A stretch of DNA of 64,000 nucleotides from assembly GCA_003116995.1 (NCBI GenBank), contig BDSL01000013.1:1178001-1242000 (forward strand). Direction: 5' to 3'. Position 1 is the first letter of the stretch. Each line of letters opens with the position of its first letter. Below, piece after piece: positions 49,146 through 62,276 of this stretch. A model generated the notes under the pieces. That model searched no databases. It was not told the origin of the DNA and saw nothing but the letters and a program-made list of their open reading frames with translations. This DNA comes from Yamagishiella unicocca. Lineage: Eukaryota; Chlorophyta; Chlorophyceae; Chlamydomonadales; Volvocaceae. Position numbers and translations under genes: made by a program.

Positions 49146-52100
49146 CGCGGCGTCCAGGACTGCATACTTGAGCTGCTCTGGTTGCAGTACTGGCGCGCTC
49201 CAATCAGAGACGGTGACTTTCTGTGATGGACATGCATGCAGCACGCAGAGGCACGATTACTTGCTTGTTTGGCTCGATTGGAGAAGGGGGTTACGTACAT
49301 ACGTAGTGATGTTGTGACAGGCGTGCGTGAAAAGGAAGAAATGAAGCTAGCGAGCTTGCTCGCGTCTGCCCATTATTCATCATCTGTCGCCGCCACTACT
49401 GCTCCCCCTTGACCGGCAATAAATTAATCCCGGTTGCTGACAGTGACAGCGTCATCATGTACGTATCGTTAGCGCACGTAGGTAGTAGTAGTAGATGGTA
49501 TTAGATGGTATTTGCAACTGCTAGTGTATTACTGTAATCCATGCATGCATGTAAACACTTCGCACGTTGAGTTGAGTTGTGTATGCATTGACTAGGTATA
49601 TAGTAGGAAGTACGCTGTCGAATGAAGGTGGCGGTAGCGCGCATGCAGCACGCACGCATGCAGGTATCGCCGCAGACCTGCTGAAGGTACGTATATATAT
49701 AAGGAAGCATGCACGTTCCCATCCAGACGCCGGTAAGCAAGTACAAAGTTGTACGCTGCTGGTAGCACGCACAGCATCAGCCTGCCAGGCTCTCAGCGGC
49801 GGCGGGTAGCTAGATGGATTATAGATAGGACCGACTTATTATTATACTAGCTGAGACAAACAAGAGGTATATATGCACCCCGCCGTGAACGAACGAACGT
49901 GCGTGGCCAGCAGAAACGAGAAAAAATCATTCACGTCGCGTATGCATGTTTGGTAGCTTCCCCTCCGTCCGTCCCTTCTGTGGGAAAACGGTTACGTACC
50001 TTGCTTTTTGGCATTGGCACCGACGGCTCCAGGACTGTCTGAACAAGCGCCTTAACGCCGGTCTTGGAGTGGCCATAGGCCTTGGCGGCCTTCTGAATGT
50101 CCGTGATCTTGCACCTGCACACGCAAGGCCGTACGTCTTATTACAAGGATAGGGGAAAATGCGTATGTATGCCGTATCTGAAAACGCCTATATAGCCCGT
50201 ACAAAAAAAGAGAAGGCTTATGCACCCGTATCACATGGACAAACGCTTAATCGCTTCAAAATGCAGAATGTGCGTGCCCGTATGTACATGAACAGAAGAC
50301 CACCAAAATACATGCATGCCCGTTCTAAGGAAATCTGAGTACTCTGTATGTACCAGTACTTCTGTAATAAGCAAGAAGACCGACGCTATCAACTCGGATG
50401 AATGGATGTAAGGCGGCATGGCATCATTAGACAACTATAAAGAGAATTATTGAGGTACGTACACGTTTCCTTTTAAATACACAGGCAAAAAATGGCTATG
50501 TACGTGCGTTCACTACTTGCTTCAGCAATTTATTTTGACCTTTGTTACGCTCGAAATCCTTCCCAATATTCATAATCGGCAGCCATACATCCGACCCCAG
50601 CCAGCCAGCCCGTGCTTACTTGTCGGTGTATACAATCTGCCTTCCTGTTATATAATACGTGAAATCCGTACCCCTTAGTATTACGTGCGTGCTCGCGTTG
50701 GAGTTTGGACGTAATCAAGCGATGTTTCCGTTTTCAACATCTACATACATACATACGTCCACGCACGGATCGACGGCTCCGTGCGTATATCCCACCATGC
50801 CTACCAGAAGGTCTGCAAGCCGAAGCTCTCTTCAAACTTGCGTTCGTCGTTGTTGCTCCAGGCCGCCACCACCAGCTCCACGTCGCTGTCCTCTACGATG
50901 GCTGTGCGGAACGCGTTTGGCAGTCCACAAGACAACGTCCTGATGAGGACCACTAGACCAGCGGACGACAGCTGCAGCAGGGCGACAGGGTTGGACTCGC
51001 CACGCATCGTGTCCGGCTTCCATTCCATGTCCATCGCGACGATGCCTGATGATTAATTGGGTAGATAGGTATGCATATCAAACAAACAGATAGTAGGGCA
51101 TATAAGGTAGGTACACACGTATCGATGCTTTCGCTGTTGGACTATCCGGGCGCACGTCCTCACTACCTATCTACACCATCAATTCACAATGATTCGTTCC
51201 TTCGGCATTGTGGATTTATAGTATTTCTTCTTTGATTTAGGTATTAAGAACGGAAAAACGTTAGGTTTGCCACAAAGCATTTTTGCGTTTTGAATGTAAG
51301 TGTTTTCCTACAGTCAATTATGACAGTAAGACATACACGTACGTATGTATGTGTGGGGGAGGAGCGCAGATGTGTGTGTCTGGACGACGGTTATATCATT
51401 AGATTCTGTTGCCGTGGGGGCCAATACATTAGCATGCTTGTATGTGTTGTTGGTCTCCTGCGTGCATATGGCGAAGAATGCATACATGCTGATGCGTAAG
51501 CTGCTATGTATCGCGCGAACGCATGGCTGTCCGATGGTCTGGCTGAGAGTGGTGAGCGGCGCATCGTCGTGTGCTAAGGTAATAAACATTGCCATGTATG
51601 TATGAAGAAAAGGATCGGGAGCCCGGTGCCAGGTGCACCCTACAGGCACCCGCGAGTGGCGCGCGGCTGGACGGCCTGAAAGGAAATAAAACGTGTACAT
51701 ACGTTCAGCAGAGCGCAGAAGGGAATAGTGGCCATATCATCATGTGGATACGGGCGCGCGGGATAGATAGCCATCTATATGCATGGTGTTGCCTTTTCCT
51801 GCTTACTTGGTTATGAAGATTTTAAAAGAAAACGTGAAACCCTGATGATAACAGCCGAATCCGCGACCTAGATGTGTATGTATGCGCACATACATATGCG
51901 CATACAAATGATAAGATGGATTTGACATACTCCGGGATTTTTGTTGTCACCCTTTTCCGTGCGGGGTGTGCTTTTCGTTTTGTGGTGCCTGGCGCCCGTG
52001 GACGGACGGAGTCGGTTGCCTGTGGCTGTCGTGTCTTGGCTGCTGCCGTGTTCGTTTGGGCAGGGTGGCATCTCTATGTTGTCACCCTTGCCGCCTGCAA

Positions 52101-54882
52101 TTGACCTCTGCGGCTGCTTCACACCCCAGGCTGTTTTACACCGGCTGGCAGTGCCTTGCCCACCTGGGGGGAACCGCCTGGTGCCGTGCGCTCACGCGCA
52201 GTTGCTTGACGGTGGTTGCAGTTTGTTGGGCGCGCCTGCAGGGCTTTGCTCAGCTTGGTTTGCTGTTGGGGCCCGCCCACCCGTTCCTCCTTACGTGTGG
52301 CTGCGGTTTGCTGCGTGGCTGATCCCTGCTGGCTGCCCTGGAGGGCCTGAGCGGCTCCTGCCTCGTGCTCTTCGTTAGCCGCCTGTCCGCCTGCTGTATG
52401 TCGGGTGGTTGTCTCTCTTGTTGTTTTTCATTTTTTGGGCCCCACCGTCTCGGGCGCGGCAGTAGTGTCCTTCATATTTTTCGGGCGTCTTTGGTCTGCT
52501 AGTGCTGCTGGTTTGTCGTTCTGGTTCCCCCACTTGGGTTCAGCCTCGCTCGGCGGCTTCGTTGTTTGCGTATGCATGCATGTATAGTGTGGCCCGGACA
52601 TACATGTGCCCCTCTTCTATCTTGTCCTGGGTTCGCCCGGGCTTATGACACGGAAACATTTTTTGAATACGTCGTGCGGCTTACTAAGGTCTCCGGTTAA
52701 TACCGTGGGACTGTGTAACAGCCCAGCGGCGGGTTGGTGCACTCGGCCAGGCGGAAATGCGGCCCGTTTCGCACTGCTCGAACAATTTCTTCGGCATCAG
52801 CGGCAGCAGAACATGCGCTCTTAACATACGGTCTCGGCACTCTTCGCGTATGGGCTCGGCGTTTTGTAGCTAGCTGCTCATGGCATGACGAGCATCCTCC
52901 GCCGCCGCGCGCGCGGCCTTCCCACATACACTCGCTCCTAATTTGGGGAGGCGGTCTTCCCCGGACGCCCCTCGGTTGACGAGGGGCTGCCCGTCGGTTG
53001 ACGAGGGGCTGCCCGTCGGTTGACATGGGTGCGGGTTGTGGTCGGCTTTGGGTTTTGGGGTTTTGGGGCCCGCTTTCTGTCGGATCCTCTAATTTCTGGC
53101 AGGGGACTCGCTCGCTGCCGGCTTGGTATGTAGGTGCAGGTGGCCCGTGTTTTGGACACGGGTTCGCGTTAGTTTTCCCGTGGTTTGAGTTGCGCGTGCT
53201 GCCTTCTCCTTGTTGGGTTGGTCGTTTTTGGCTTTTGCCCTTTCCGGGCCCGTGAGGGATGGAGGTCTTGCCTGGTGACCTGTGTCGTGGTCTGACCCTC
53301 GAGCTCTCCTGGTTGCGCTTCCGCGCTTGCAGCCGTTCTGGCTACCTTGTAGCTATCGCATTCTGTTAGGCAGAAAGTGTGAATCTACAACTCCGTACTA
53401 CTAGGGTTAAAAAAGGCGCGTATCCGTATCGTCACTATGTAAGCAATTTTAGGTTGGAAGCTTCGACGGCGGTGCATCCATAAGCTAATTGCATGTATGG
53501 AAACATGCGTGGTGCTCACGGAATGTTCATTTAGTTCGCAGGGCCAAGGTAAACATTACAGAAGTAAGACGATGATCGCGAGACATCATACTGCATCTCA
53601 TTATAATCCAACGGAAGTGATGCGCATGCATTTCTCAAGAAGCTGCGTGCTTCGTTCCTTGTCGATGACGGATCCGTTTTTAGGTTTTCCGCTTGGTTGA
53701 GTCTTCATATTCTTGATTTCGAGGGCGTGGCCTTATTAGGGCCATGTGACTGCATAAGGACGAAGTGATTTGTACTGCTTGCCTTCGTTCCTGTGCGTAC
53801 GATACAAGTAAAGCCGCATTGCTGTCGCGCGCACATGCAGGTCAAGTTTCTTCCGCTTTGCACTTTAATGGTTCATTCAGCACTTGCTACCTGCTGCGTG
53901 CATGACTTAATGCTTGACGACATTAAATGCACCGGCGGCAGCAGGTAACAAAGACCAAGTACGCAATATGGTTGGAGGGATACATGCATGCGTGTTTGCA
54001 AGCATTCGTCGGCCAAGTCGTCAACAGCCACGCAACATGCATGGAATAGTTTTCGTTTGGAAGGGGAGACACGCTCTCCCCTTGCAAGTTCCCATGCTGC
54101 CCACCCCTGCATGCATTGACATGTCGCCTCGCCCGACATCACATGCACGCACAGATACACCCGCACACCCGCACATACACCCGCACGCACACCCAGCAGC
54201 TCCGTCGCTCACCGTCCCACATCCGCGAGCGAAGCACCTCCACAGCAACGTCCGCCGCGCTGGATGTCTCAGCGAGCAGTACCTCGAATGCTCCAAGCCG
54301 CAGCTCTTGCAGCCCTTCCATTCCCTTGCCTGGGTGGCTTGGTGGCAGCACCGGGTGCGGCTTCAAACTGGCCGCGAACGTCGCCCCCCAGTCGATGAGA
54401 GCCTTCAGGCATGGCCCCGAAGTTGTTGTCGTTGCTTCGGACGCAGGCGCTTCAGCAGGTCGGGGTTGCGGTAGCTGCGGCTGGGGCTGTTGATGCTGCT
54501 GCTGCTGAGGGATGTGCTGTCTGTGAACTGACATTTGTTGCTGCTGCTGCTGCTGCTGCTGCTGGAAGGCAAAAACCTGGCCTCCAGGCATAGAAAGTTG
54601 AGCAGAGCCTGATGGACCCAACAACCTTGAACTTGCTGTCAGGGCAGCTTGATGCATAAAGGCGTTCTGCACGAGCGGAAAAGCCGGCTGCTGGCCGTTG
54701 CCGCCTGGTCGGTGCGGTAACCCGTAGATTCCTGCAGGACCAAGAATCAGACCAGACTGCTGCTCCTGTTGGAGTTGATGCATAAAGGAAGCCGCTGAGC
54801 CATCGCCCGCAGCGCCGGTGTAGAGTACAGGAGGGTAAGCCAGGCCGCTCGGACCCACTGCTTGAAGGAGCTGGTTATACAT
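49146..54882 (-). CDS. Gln-rich protein with DEDD 3'-5' exonuclease domain, 3' incomplete
   Basis: Minus-strand exons 54213-54882, 50805-51045, 50000-50114 and 49146-49220 join in phases 1, 2 and 0 (416 codons counting the split ones at 367 or so plus the rest approximate); later exons were not found. The first about 150 residues are Gln/Pro/Gly-rich, with ten consecutive Gln and PQQQQHQQPQPQLPQP. Then a WRN/DnaQ-like exonuclease fold starts: FEVLLAETSSAADVAVEVL, motif I IVAMDMEWKP (Asp and Glu metal ligands), NPVALLQLSS, motif II in WSNNDERKFEESFG, then KALVQTVL, PKSKKVTVSDWSAP and motif III YAVLDA. This is the order seen in WRN-exo and EXD2-like enzymes, which digest DNA or RNA 3' ends. The helix after motif III is missing, so the gene must continue left of 49146 or be broken. 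Intron 1 is 3.2 kb and full of repeat-like sequence. Start is the first ATG of the frame. Confidence 0.78.
51940..53260 (+). other. G/T-rich, strand-asymmetric block in exonuclease intron 1
   Basis: The plus strand is strikingly rich in G and T over about 1.3 kb (words such as GGGTTTTGGGG, TTGGTTTGCTGTTGGGGCCC). Open frames here encode only Leu/Cys/Trp/Pro-rich peptides with no domain. Similar asymmetric blocks occur at 56600-57000 (opposite strand) and 57560-58470. They may be old retroelement pieces; no reverse transcriptase motif is visible. Confidence 0.35.
52973..53028. repeat. 22-bp tandem repeat
   Basis: Units CGGTTGACGAGGGGCTGCCC plus GT, starting at 52973, 52995 and (partial) 53017, within the G/T-rich block in exonuclease intron 1. 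Confidence 0.8.
54535..54565 (-). repeat. CAG/CTG tract coding polyglutamine
   Basis: About ten CAG codons on the minus strand in exon 1 of the exonuclease gene, part of a longer Gln-rich segment. Length is likely polymorphic. Confidence 0.85.
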
Positions 54883-57019
54883 TCTACCCGGACACACAAC
54901 GAATCTATAAAATCCTGCTAATTGTAACCACAGAAGACCAGTAGAGCCTGATACGTACGATGCGGGCGATAGTGCACCACGCGCGCGGTGCCCTTACAAC
55001 GCCGGTGCTGGCCGCAAGCAGCAGCGCGCCAGCGGCGCAGTTAAGTTAGGGTATGATTTCAAGGCTTCCGCTTCTTTTATCTTTTCCTGCCGATAGATGA
55101 GCCTAAGCCTGATATTGGGGAGTGCCCCTTGTCTCGCAGTACGTCACGTCAGACGGGGGCATGCATGAGCGTCCCACAACATCTATCCTTTCGCAGGACG
55201 AGTATCCTTGGGTTCGTTATTGACTACGCTAAGTAGGTGTATTTAGGCAACTAGGGTCGATGGTGTCGGTTTGTGCTTCAAAACTATGCCGTCGGACAGT
55301 ATGCCAACTTGATATCAACCGCCCGCATTCGTGGCAAATATATTATTAAGCATCAAAGCTTGTCGCGTGATGATACATACGCAACAAGGCCAACAACACC
55401 AATCGCTGTTGCACCACGTGTCGTATGCCTCTGCTACGATTTTTCTGAAGATTCGCCGTCATCGATGGCGGCGGCGTTAGACGCGTCGCGATGACGTGGC
55501 CAGAACGCACACGTGTTCATACACAGATCCTGTGCCATTTGGCCACATTGGCGCTGCAACGTGGGGTCCGTATAGTTGACCCACCCTTTAAAGTGGGATT
55601 TGACCAACGCGCGCTATCTATGAGCGCTTTTATAGCCTCGAGACGTTATCCAACATAGCGTTGTAGTGGCTAGATTAAACACTGGTTCTCCGCAACATGC
55701 GTGCGAATGTGCCAGCCCGTCTGCTGGGAGCGACTGGGAGTATCTCGAAAGCGAGCCAAACATCCTCACTTTTGCTCTGAAGCGTCTGCATGTTGGCCGA
55801 TTTAAGTAGCTCCAGCGATGTGTAAAATTCGAGACAGCTTTCGGTAAACATGGCCGACATAATGATTTGATGCACTGCTGTCGGCGGTAATTGCTTTACA
55901 ACTGCTGCTGGCCATTTGCTTCTTGTTGTCCTTGCCTTACTTGCCTCTCCTTTTCGATGGCTTACTTTGCAACTATGCATCTGTGGGACCAACAAGTAAG
56001 GATGAGCGTGCTCGTTTGTGTCCGTTTCGATTGGTCCGTGTACGTAGTAGTTACATATGCACTTCACCCCGATCGACTCGCGTTGCGTTTCGCGTCAATC
56101 TCGCCGCCGTTCTCCCACGCGACTATATACGTGCACCTCTATTGCAATCGGAACCTTTTAACAAGGGATCCAACCAAAACCTTATACGCATGTATACAGC
56201 CAAGCCTGTACCTCCGAGCGCCTCCGAGTGCTACATATTAAGGCACAGTTATTTGCGTATCGAGAGGTCTGGAACGCGCCTGAACACGTAAAACTCATAA
56301 ACCTAGAAGAAGAAGCGAATCACTGCCCCTTGAAACGTATCTCGCCGTATACCGATGCCGCCGTATCAGCTGAGAGCCTGAGACAACTCAAGTAGGCAAA
56401 CGCCAATTTAAACGCAAGCGGCTACCCTGCACCAGCCATTCGTCGCAATTTTAAGCGCAGGACGGAGAAGACTGCGACGGGCAGTCTCACATTCGTGCAC
56501 ACAGTGATAAGGCGTTGCAGTAGTGTCCATCCAATCAAAGGTAAGCCTGGGCGAGCTCGCTCAGGACGAAGGGGCCCTATACCGAGATACGTAGACCTCA
56601 CGTACGAGTGAGAAGCTAGCGCTAGCTCGCTAGCAGCCAGAAGCAGACGGCGGCCCATAAGGTACGTAGCAAAGGTAGCTAGAGGGAAAACAGGACAGGC
56701 ACGCACCCCACAGGCGGCGGGGCCCCAATAAAACAGAACAGCAGGTCCCCCCAGGCCCGCTGCAGGAAAACGGCGGGACCAGACAGCCCGGACCGACGGG
56801 CTGGAAACAGAAAACCCTGATCGAGCGGCCCAGCCAGGGCACCACCCAGCCACGCACACGCACGCGCGCGATAAGCGCCCCACGCACCCAAAAGGCCGGT
56901 CAGTAAAGGGAAGCTGAGGGAAGTAACTTCAGCACACTGGGCTTTCCAAATAAACCAAGCAATGAAGCCCAAGAGGACCGGGAGCACGCACGGCAATACA
57001 AAACCGGTTCGATTGGTGT

Positions 57020-57140
57020 TCTGGTGGTTTGCCTTTGTTCCGGTGCTCGCCGGTCTATCCCCTCAGTCTTCCTCAGTGTCCGGCGATGTGCCCGATGGTT
57101 CAACCTTTTGGTCTGGAACCCACTGTAACCGTTACAACAA
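57020..57140 (+). repeat. Dispersed repeat copy with perfect TGTAACCGTTACA
   Basis: Carries GTTTGCCTTTGTTCCGGTG (57027-57045), CCCGATGGTTCAACCTTTTG, CTGGAACCCACTGTAACCG and the 13-bp palindrome at 57124-57136, followed by an ACAA-rich tail. It is the most complete copy in the window. Confidence 0.7.
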
Positions 57141-58044
57141 AAACCGGGCAGCAGACGGCACCCCAGGCGCCCCCAGCCACCCACACGGTCCCAGAAACAG
57201 AAACAGCTAGCGTAGGTGGAGCAAACCGCTCTAGAGAAGAAAAGGCGGAGGCCCAGAAGGCAACAGACAGCGGACATACAATCAACCGAAACGGCCCACG
57301 TGGAGCCGCTCAGGCCCCCCTGGGCAGCCACAGGTTAAGTCAGGTTAAGTGGATATATACGGTTCGCAAAATTGCAGACGCAGGGTTCAGGCAGCACGCC
57401 GCAAGCGACCACCGTGGAGGTGCGATTAACGAACATCGATGCTGGGCCATTTCCGTCCGATGCGTACGTGCCCCCGGGTGCCGTGCATCGGCTTATCAGG
57501 TGAACAGGATTGCAACAGACGCCTTTAGCAGCAGCAGGTACGTAGGAACGATCGATATCGCTTCGCTAGCTGGTTGGCGTGCCTTACTTGTTTGCACCTC
57601 ATCATATATAATAAGCAGCTGCGATATCTGTATCTTCCTCTTCTGGCGTACGTTGGTTCCTCGCTCTATCTTCTGGCGGCAACCGCCGGACCCAGCAGCA
57701 GCGCAGTTGTGCGTATATATATGTTGTGGACCGGCGAGCCTTGGTCTTTGTTTATGCGGAGTGCTGTCGGCTGTAGGTAGGTTTCTGCGTTCGTTCGCGT
57801 GTTTCCGGACTGCCCTTTATTACTTGTGATGATCTTCATTTCGCTGGTCGGCGCGACGGTTGGCACGTCTGTGCGGGTTGTGGGCGTTCTGGGTTCTTCT
57901 CCCTGCCACTTGCCGACTCTCCTTTTTGTACCCTCGTCGGGGTACGGCACCGCCGCCTGACACGTACGGGCTTTCTATCGTTCGTTGTACACGTTCGCTT
58001 CTCCGCCATTTCGCGCGGAGTGTGCGATTTGTTTTAATAGTAAC

Positions 58045-58087
58045 GAACTGCAACAGTGGGCCCCAGGCCGTAAGGTAGAGCCATCGG
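58045..58087 (-). repeat. Degenerate dispersed repeat fragment
   Basis: On the minus strand: CCGATGGCTCTACCTTACGG, CCTGGGGCCCACTGTTGCAG. It matches the core of the 13-kb and 57-kb copies with several changes and without the perfect palindrome. Confidence 0.5.
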
Positions 58088-59745
58088 AGCACGTCGTTAT
58101 CGCCTGACACTGAAAGAGACGCAGGAAGAAGATGTGCGTGCGTGGTGCCTGGCGGCCGCCGTACGTGGAGTCGGCGGCTGCTGGTTCATCTGCTGAGTTC
58201 ATTCCTGGCTCTCAGTCCGAAGGCGGATGTTATTCTTGTCCTGCGTTCGCCTGCTGGGCTTGATGAGGACATTCTATAATTGGAACAGTCGAGTTCATCC
58301 GCTGATTGTTGGCTCCGGCGTTTCAATCACCTGCCCAATGTGCCCATCCGTGCACGTATGTGAAAAGGTCGGTAGGCCGCCTGATGTACGGTGTATGATG
58401 TATGGCTGGGTCGCTGCTGCATCGATCGCTCGGTTTGCCTTTTGCTTGCTGCGTAACTTGCTTGCTTTGCATTATTAGCTGCGGAAACATTGGCCTGGTG
58501 CGCATACATGCTATGTGTACATGCTAGCCGCGCACTGCGTACCTATCTACCTGCGTCCACCCCGTGCCTTGGTTCCACGCATTGGCAAGTAAGCGTACGT
58601 GCAATGCGCGTGCAACCGTCTTTTCATCCCTCGCTTGGGTTTCCAGATTGATAGGCAGGCCCAGATCGATATAGAGGAACTAATCAGCCCAAAGCGCAAC
58701 ACCACGCAGTGATGATGATAGATAGGGTCGCTCGGGAGTAGGCATGTAGGGGATGGACAGGCTAGGCCCGTGAGTTATCGATCGACGCTTTCTGTGCACG
58801 GCCTCGTTACAATGTGGTCTAACAATCAGGACAACTCAGATTTCGTCACGCACGTTCGTGCGTGCGTGCGTGCTAAGGAAGATACAGCAACCAATCAACC
58901 GGCAGCAACAATAATGGAAAGGCGGTTTTCTTCCTTTAATCCCTACTCCTTTAAAGCAACGAACCGTCATAAACCGATCTGTGCGGTGTATGCATGCAGG
59001 TAAGACATACGCACACGCGCGATGCCTGCTGCCCGTACATGCTGCCTTTGCAACGCAGAGCCCGACACACAACTTATTAATTTTACAAGATCGATAGACC
59101 ACGCACAACGAAGGCCAAGCAAGCACATGATGATAGCCGAAAGCCACTAATCGGCGGCGTGCATGCGCCTGGCGCCCGCCGCCCTGCAGGCCAACCAACC
59201 CCCGCCGAAATGATCATGCGTGCAGCAGGCATGCGCCACATCAGTCTGGTTCTTAAGCTACCTATCTACGTGCGTACGCAATCATTTCCCAGCACCAAAA
59301 AGCGCTATGCCGCCCCGTCGCGACGTGGCGCTCGCTCCATACGCCTAGCTACCTACGTATTCGTGGTCTCGAACAGCAGCAGCTCGTACATACGTACACA
59401 GCAAAGTGAAGGCACAGTTTCGTGTTCATACAATATATAATTAGGTTCGTCGGCTTGGTTCGCTCCGTACATGGTACACTGCAAAACCTAGGGCGGGACG
59501 TCGCCTGCTGCTGCCAAAGAACCGAGTGCGTGGTTAGTTGCGTGCCTCCCTTGGAAGTAGTAACGCCTGCGATGTAGATAGCGGACCGTCTCGTCCGGGC
59601 CCTCAAGCAAGCGGCGGCCGATGACCGGCGGCGGCGGCAGCAGCAGATAGCAGCAGATAGCCACAGCTACCTGCTGCCTATATGTAGGCAGCCGAGCGAG
59701 GATGGCTTGCTTGGGTACGTAGCAGCCTCGCAGCACTAGTCCCTG

Positions 59746-62276
59746 CTAGGCTGCCGGGTTGGCAGCGGCTGTCCCAGAAGTTGCGGATGATCCGGCGCCG
59801 GTGGGGCCCCGCTGCGGCAGCGAGTATGGCGACAGCATCTTGTCGGGCTGGACCACGCGGTCGAACTCCTCGCCGCTGACTAGGCCCAGCGCCAGAGCCG
59901 CTTCGCGAAGCGTCGTGCCTTCCGCGTGTGCCTTCTTGGCGACTCGTGCCGCGGCATCGTAGCCTGCGTGCGTGCAGCGCGAGCGGCGGATGCATGGATG
60001 CCCCGCGCGCCCGCGGCAAAAGCGAAATTGAAGTATGTAATAAGCAAGGACGGAAGAAAGCAAGGTACCTAAGCAGCAGCAGCACGCAGGTGGACCTTCC
60101 ATCCGCTTCCCCGGATGACCTTCCATCCGTAAATAAATACACGCATGTCCCCCGCCCGCCCTTACTTGACGACATTATCCACTTCCTATTAATGCGTGCG
60201 CACAGACGCTAAAGGCAAAATAATGAACCCCCAAAGCAGTAGTAAAAAACCCTCTTCCCGCCGGCACTATCCACACGGGCCATACGTATGTAGGCGGCAG
60301 GGGCACATACATCTACATACACACACACACACACGTACCCTTCCTTCGTTATTTGTCGCGCCGTTCGCTAGCGCAATGAAAAACCCGGCTATCTACGTAT
60401 GCGCCACCCGCCCCGCATCCCCCACATGTACGACCGCCGCCCAAAGTAATACGTAAGAGCAATAAGCAAGGAAGGCCAGGAAATTGCCGAGCTAGCTGCT
60501 TACCAATGACCGGGTTCAGTGCCGTCACCAGCATCAGCGATTCCTGGACGAGGCGACTGATGCGCTTCTCGTCGGCCTTCAGGCCCGAGACCAGGTTGCG
60601 ATTGAACGAGTTGATGGCATCCGCCAGGAGGCTCACAGAGCGCAATACCGCGGCCGCTATGACCGGTTTGAAGGCATTGAGTTCAAACTGCCCCGATGCG
60701 CCGGCGAAGGTGACGGCGGCGTGGTTACCGACGACTTGTGCACACACCATGGTCAGGGCCTCGACCTGCGTCGGGTTGATCTGCGTGCCATGCATGCGTG
60801 CCAACAAAAAGACAATATCCTGCGTGAGCTTTCCAGTGGCGGCACAAATGGCAATAGGAGTCAGCCCACTACTGACTTGACGGAATCACGCAAGGCATTT
60901 GACGGAATCACGCAAGGCATGGGGCGGGGCGCGGCAGGCGGCGGCTGCTGCTGCATGCGCGCGGCGGGGAAGGCCAAACGCACGGTGGCCCTGCGGGCAG
61001 CGTGCGTGCGCACATGGATGCGCCAATGCATGACGCTTGCAGCTAGTAAATATAACAAATAAGGAAACCGAATGAAAATAAATGCGATGTAATAATACGT
61101 TTTATAAAAAGAGAGCATCGAGCGATACGAGCCGCTGCCCGTGTGTAGTGCGAATTCCTGCAGGCGGAAAGTGAGGATGCGCCCTGCTGCTGCCTAGATA
61201 GAGCCGCAACTAACATAATGAGATGTTACTGATAATGACGTTGCGGCAGATAGACACGCACCAAAGGCAATCGTAATTAATAGTAAACTGCACGCAGCAG
61301 GCAGACAAATAGCTGACGGACGGATTCGTCATCATGTACGAGAAGTGTGACATTCTTATTGCTTTGGCGTCTCACGCACTTCGTTAGGCTCACATCAATA
61401 CTGATACTTTACGTGTCCGCAGCCCGCGGATGCACAACTCACTGCCGGAACCAAGCCAAGCAAGGCGTGCTGGCACACGTCGGGACACCATTGGAAACGT
61501 CAACTAAAACGGTAGGTTCATTAACAGGAATTGAACACGCACTCTTGAAAGGAATATAACTAGTACTACTACGTACTGGCTACCTGCGTCCGTCTAAGCG
61601 AAGCTCCGTCGCTCGCTCACTTGTTTTCGTCCGCCACGTGTCACCTACGTACCTTGCCGGGCATTATGGAGCTGCCCGGTTCATTGGCAGGGAGCAGCAG
61701 CTCGCCCAGCCCGCAACGGGGTCCACTGCCCAGCAGGCGGATGTCGTTGCCGATCTGGACACACAGCACAAGCATGTTTCCGTTTAATTTCTTACCAAAT
61801 AGCAATACGTCGCGCCGACAGCACGGCGCTGGATGCATGGTGCCGCCAGGTATGTCGGAATGAAAGACGACAGAGCGAAGTTGTTTGGCTTACGTATGCT
61901 CCCAAAAATCGGTAATAATTCACCCTCACGCGCAAATAAAGCTGTCTACCATCCAGCCATCAGCAGTCTTGGCCGCGCGGCGGCGGGTATGAACGCTAAG
62001 CTACATACAGTACCGAGCAATCGAACCCACGCACACACGCACCCCGCCCAAGCAAGCTGATCGAGCCCCTCGCTGCAACCCCTCGATCGCTGCAACTAAC
62101 CCCTGCATCATCATCACTCACGCGCACCTTGGTGAGCGACACCGCCAGCGTGTTCAGCGATCCGCTGAGGTGCACCAGCGCGTCGTGGGAAGCCAGCGCC
62201 TCAAACTTATTAGGGGCGGTGGCAAAGGGCAGTCCCGTGTCCCGAGCTAGCGCCTCAGCCACCGCCTCGGCGAAGC
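59746..62276 (-). CDS. FUM: Class II fumarate hydratase, 3' part
   Basis: Catalyses reversible hydration of fumarate to malate in the TCA cycle; class II homotetramer without iron-sulfur cluster. Minus-strand exons 62128-62276, 61653-61754, 60504-60780 and 59746-59963 join in phases 0, 0 and 1 and give about 257 residues. Exon A carries [20 protein letters not shown]. Exon B ends with the superfamily signature GSSIMPGK, continued by INPT across the splice, the mobile SS loop with the catalytic Ser. Exon C has [20 protein letters not shown] and [10 protein letters not shown]. The last exon has [19 protein letters not shown] and [12 protein letters not shown], then an extra 25-residue Ser/Gly/Ala tail not usual in the family. 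The first visible exon begins in phase 1 (the end of the conserved NTRIG), so roughly the N-terminal half lies right of 64000, or its exons were not recognisable between 62277 and 64000. Compartment cannot be told without the N-terminus. Confidence 0.95.

Larger units (their letters stand above)
54883..59745. other. Gene-poor, repeat-relic spacer
   Basis: About 4.9 kb with the exonuclease promoter at its left end and the fumarase 3' UTR at its right end (TTACA at 59083-59087 is a candidate minus-strand poly(A) signal). Dispersed-repeat copies lie at 57020-57140 and 58045-58087. An open frame at 55675-56067 (minus) has protein-like composition but no domain or splice support. Confidence 0.45.

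Noticed and set aside
52697..52830. Extra exonuclease exon (minus strand, DAEEIVRAVRNG)
   Set aside because: Splicing of exon 54213-54882 straight to 50805-51045 is in phase and gives a complete strand-helix-strand into motif I; this segment has no good donor.
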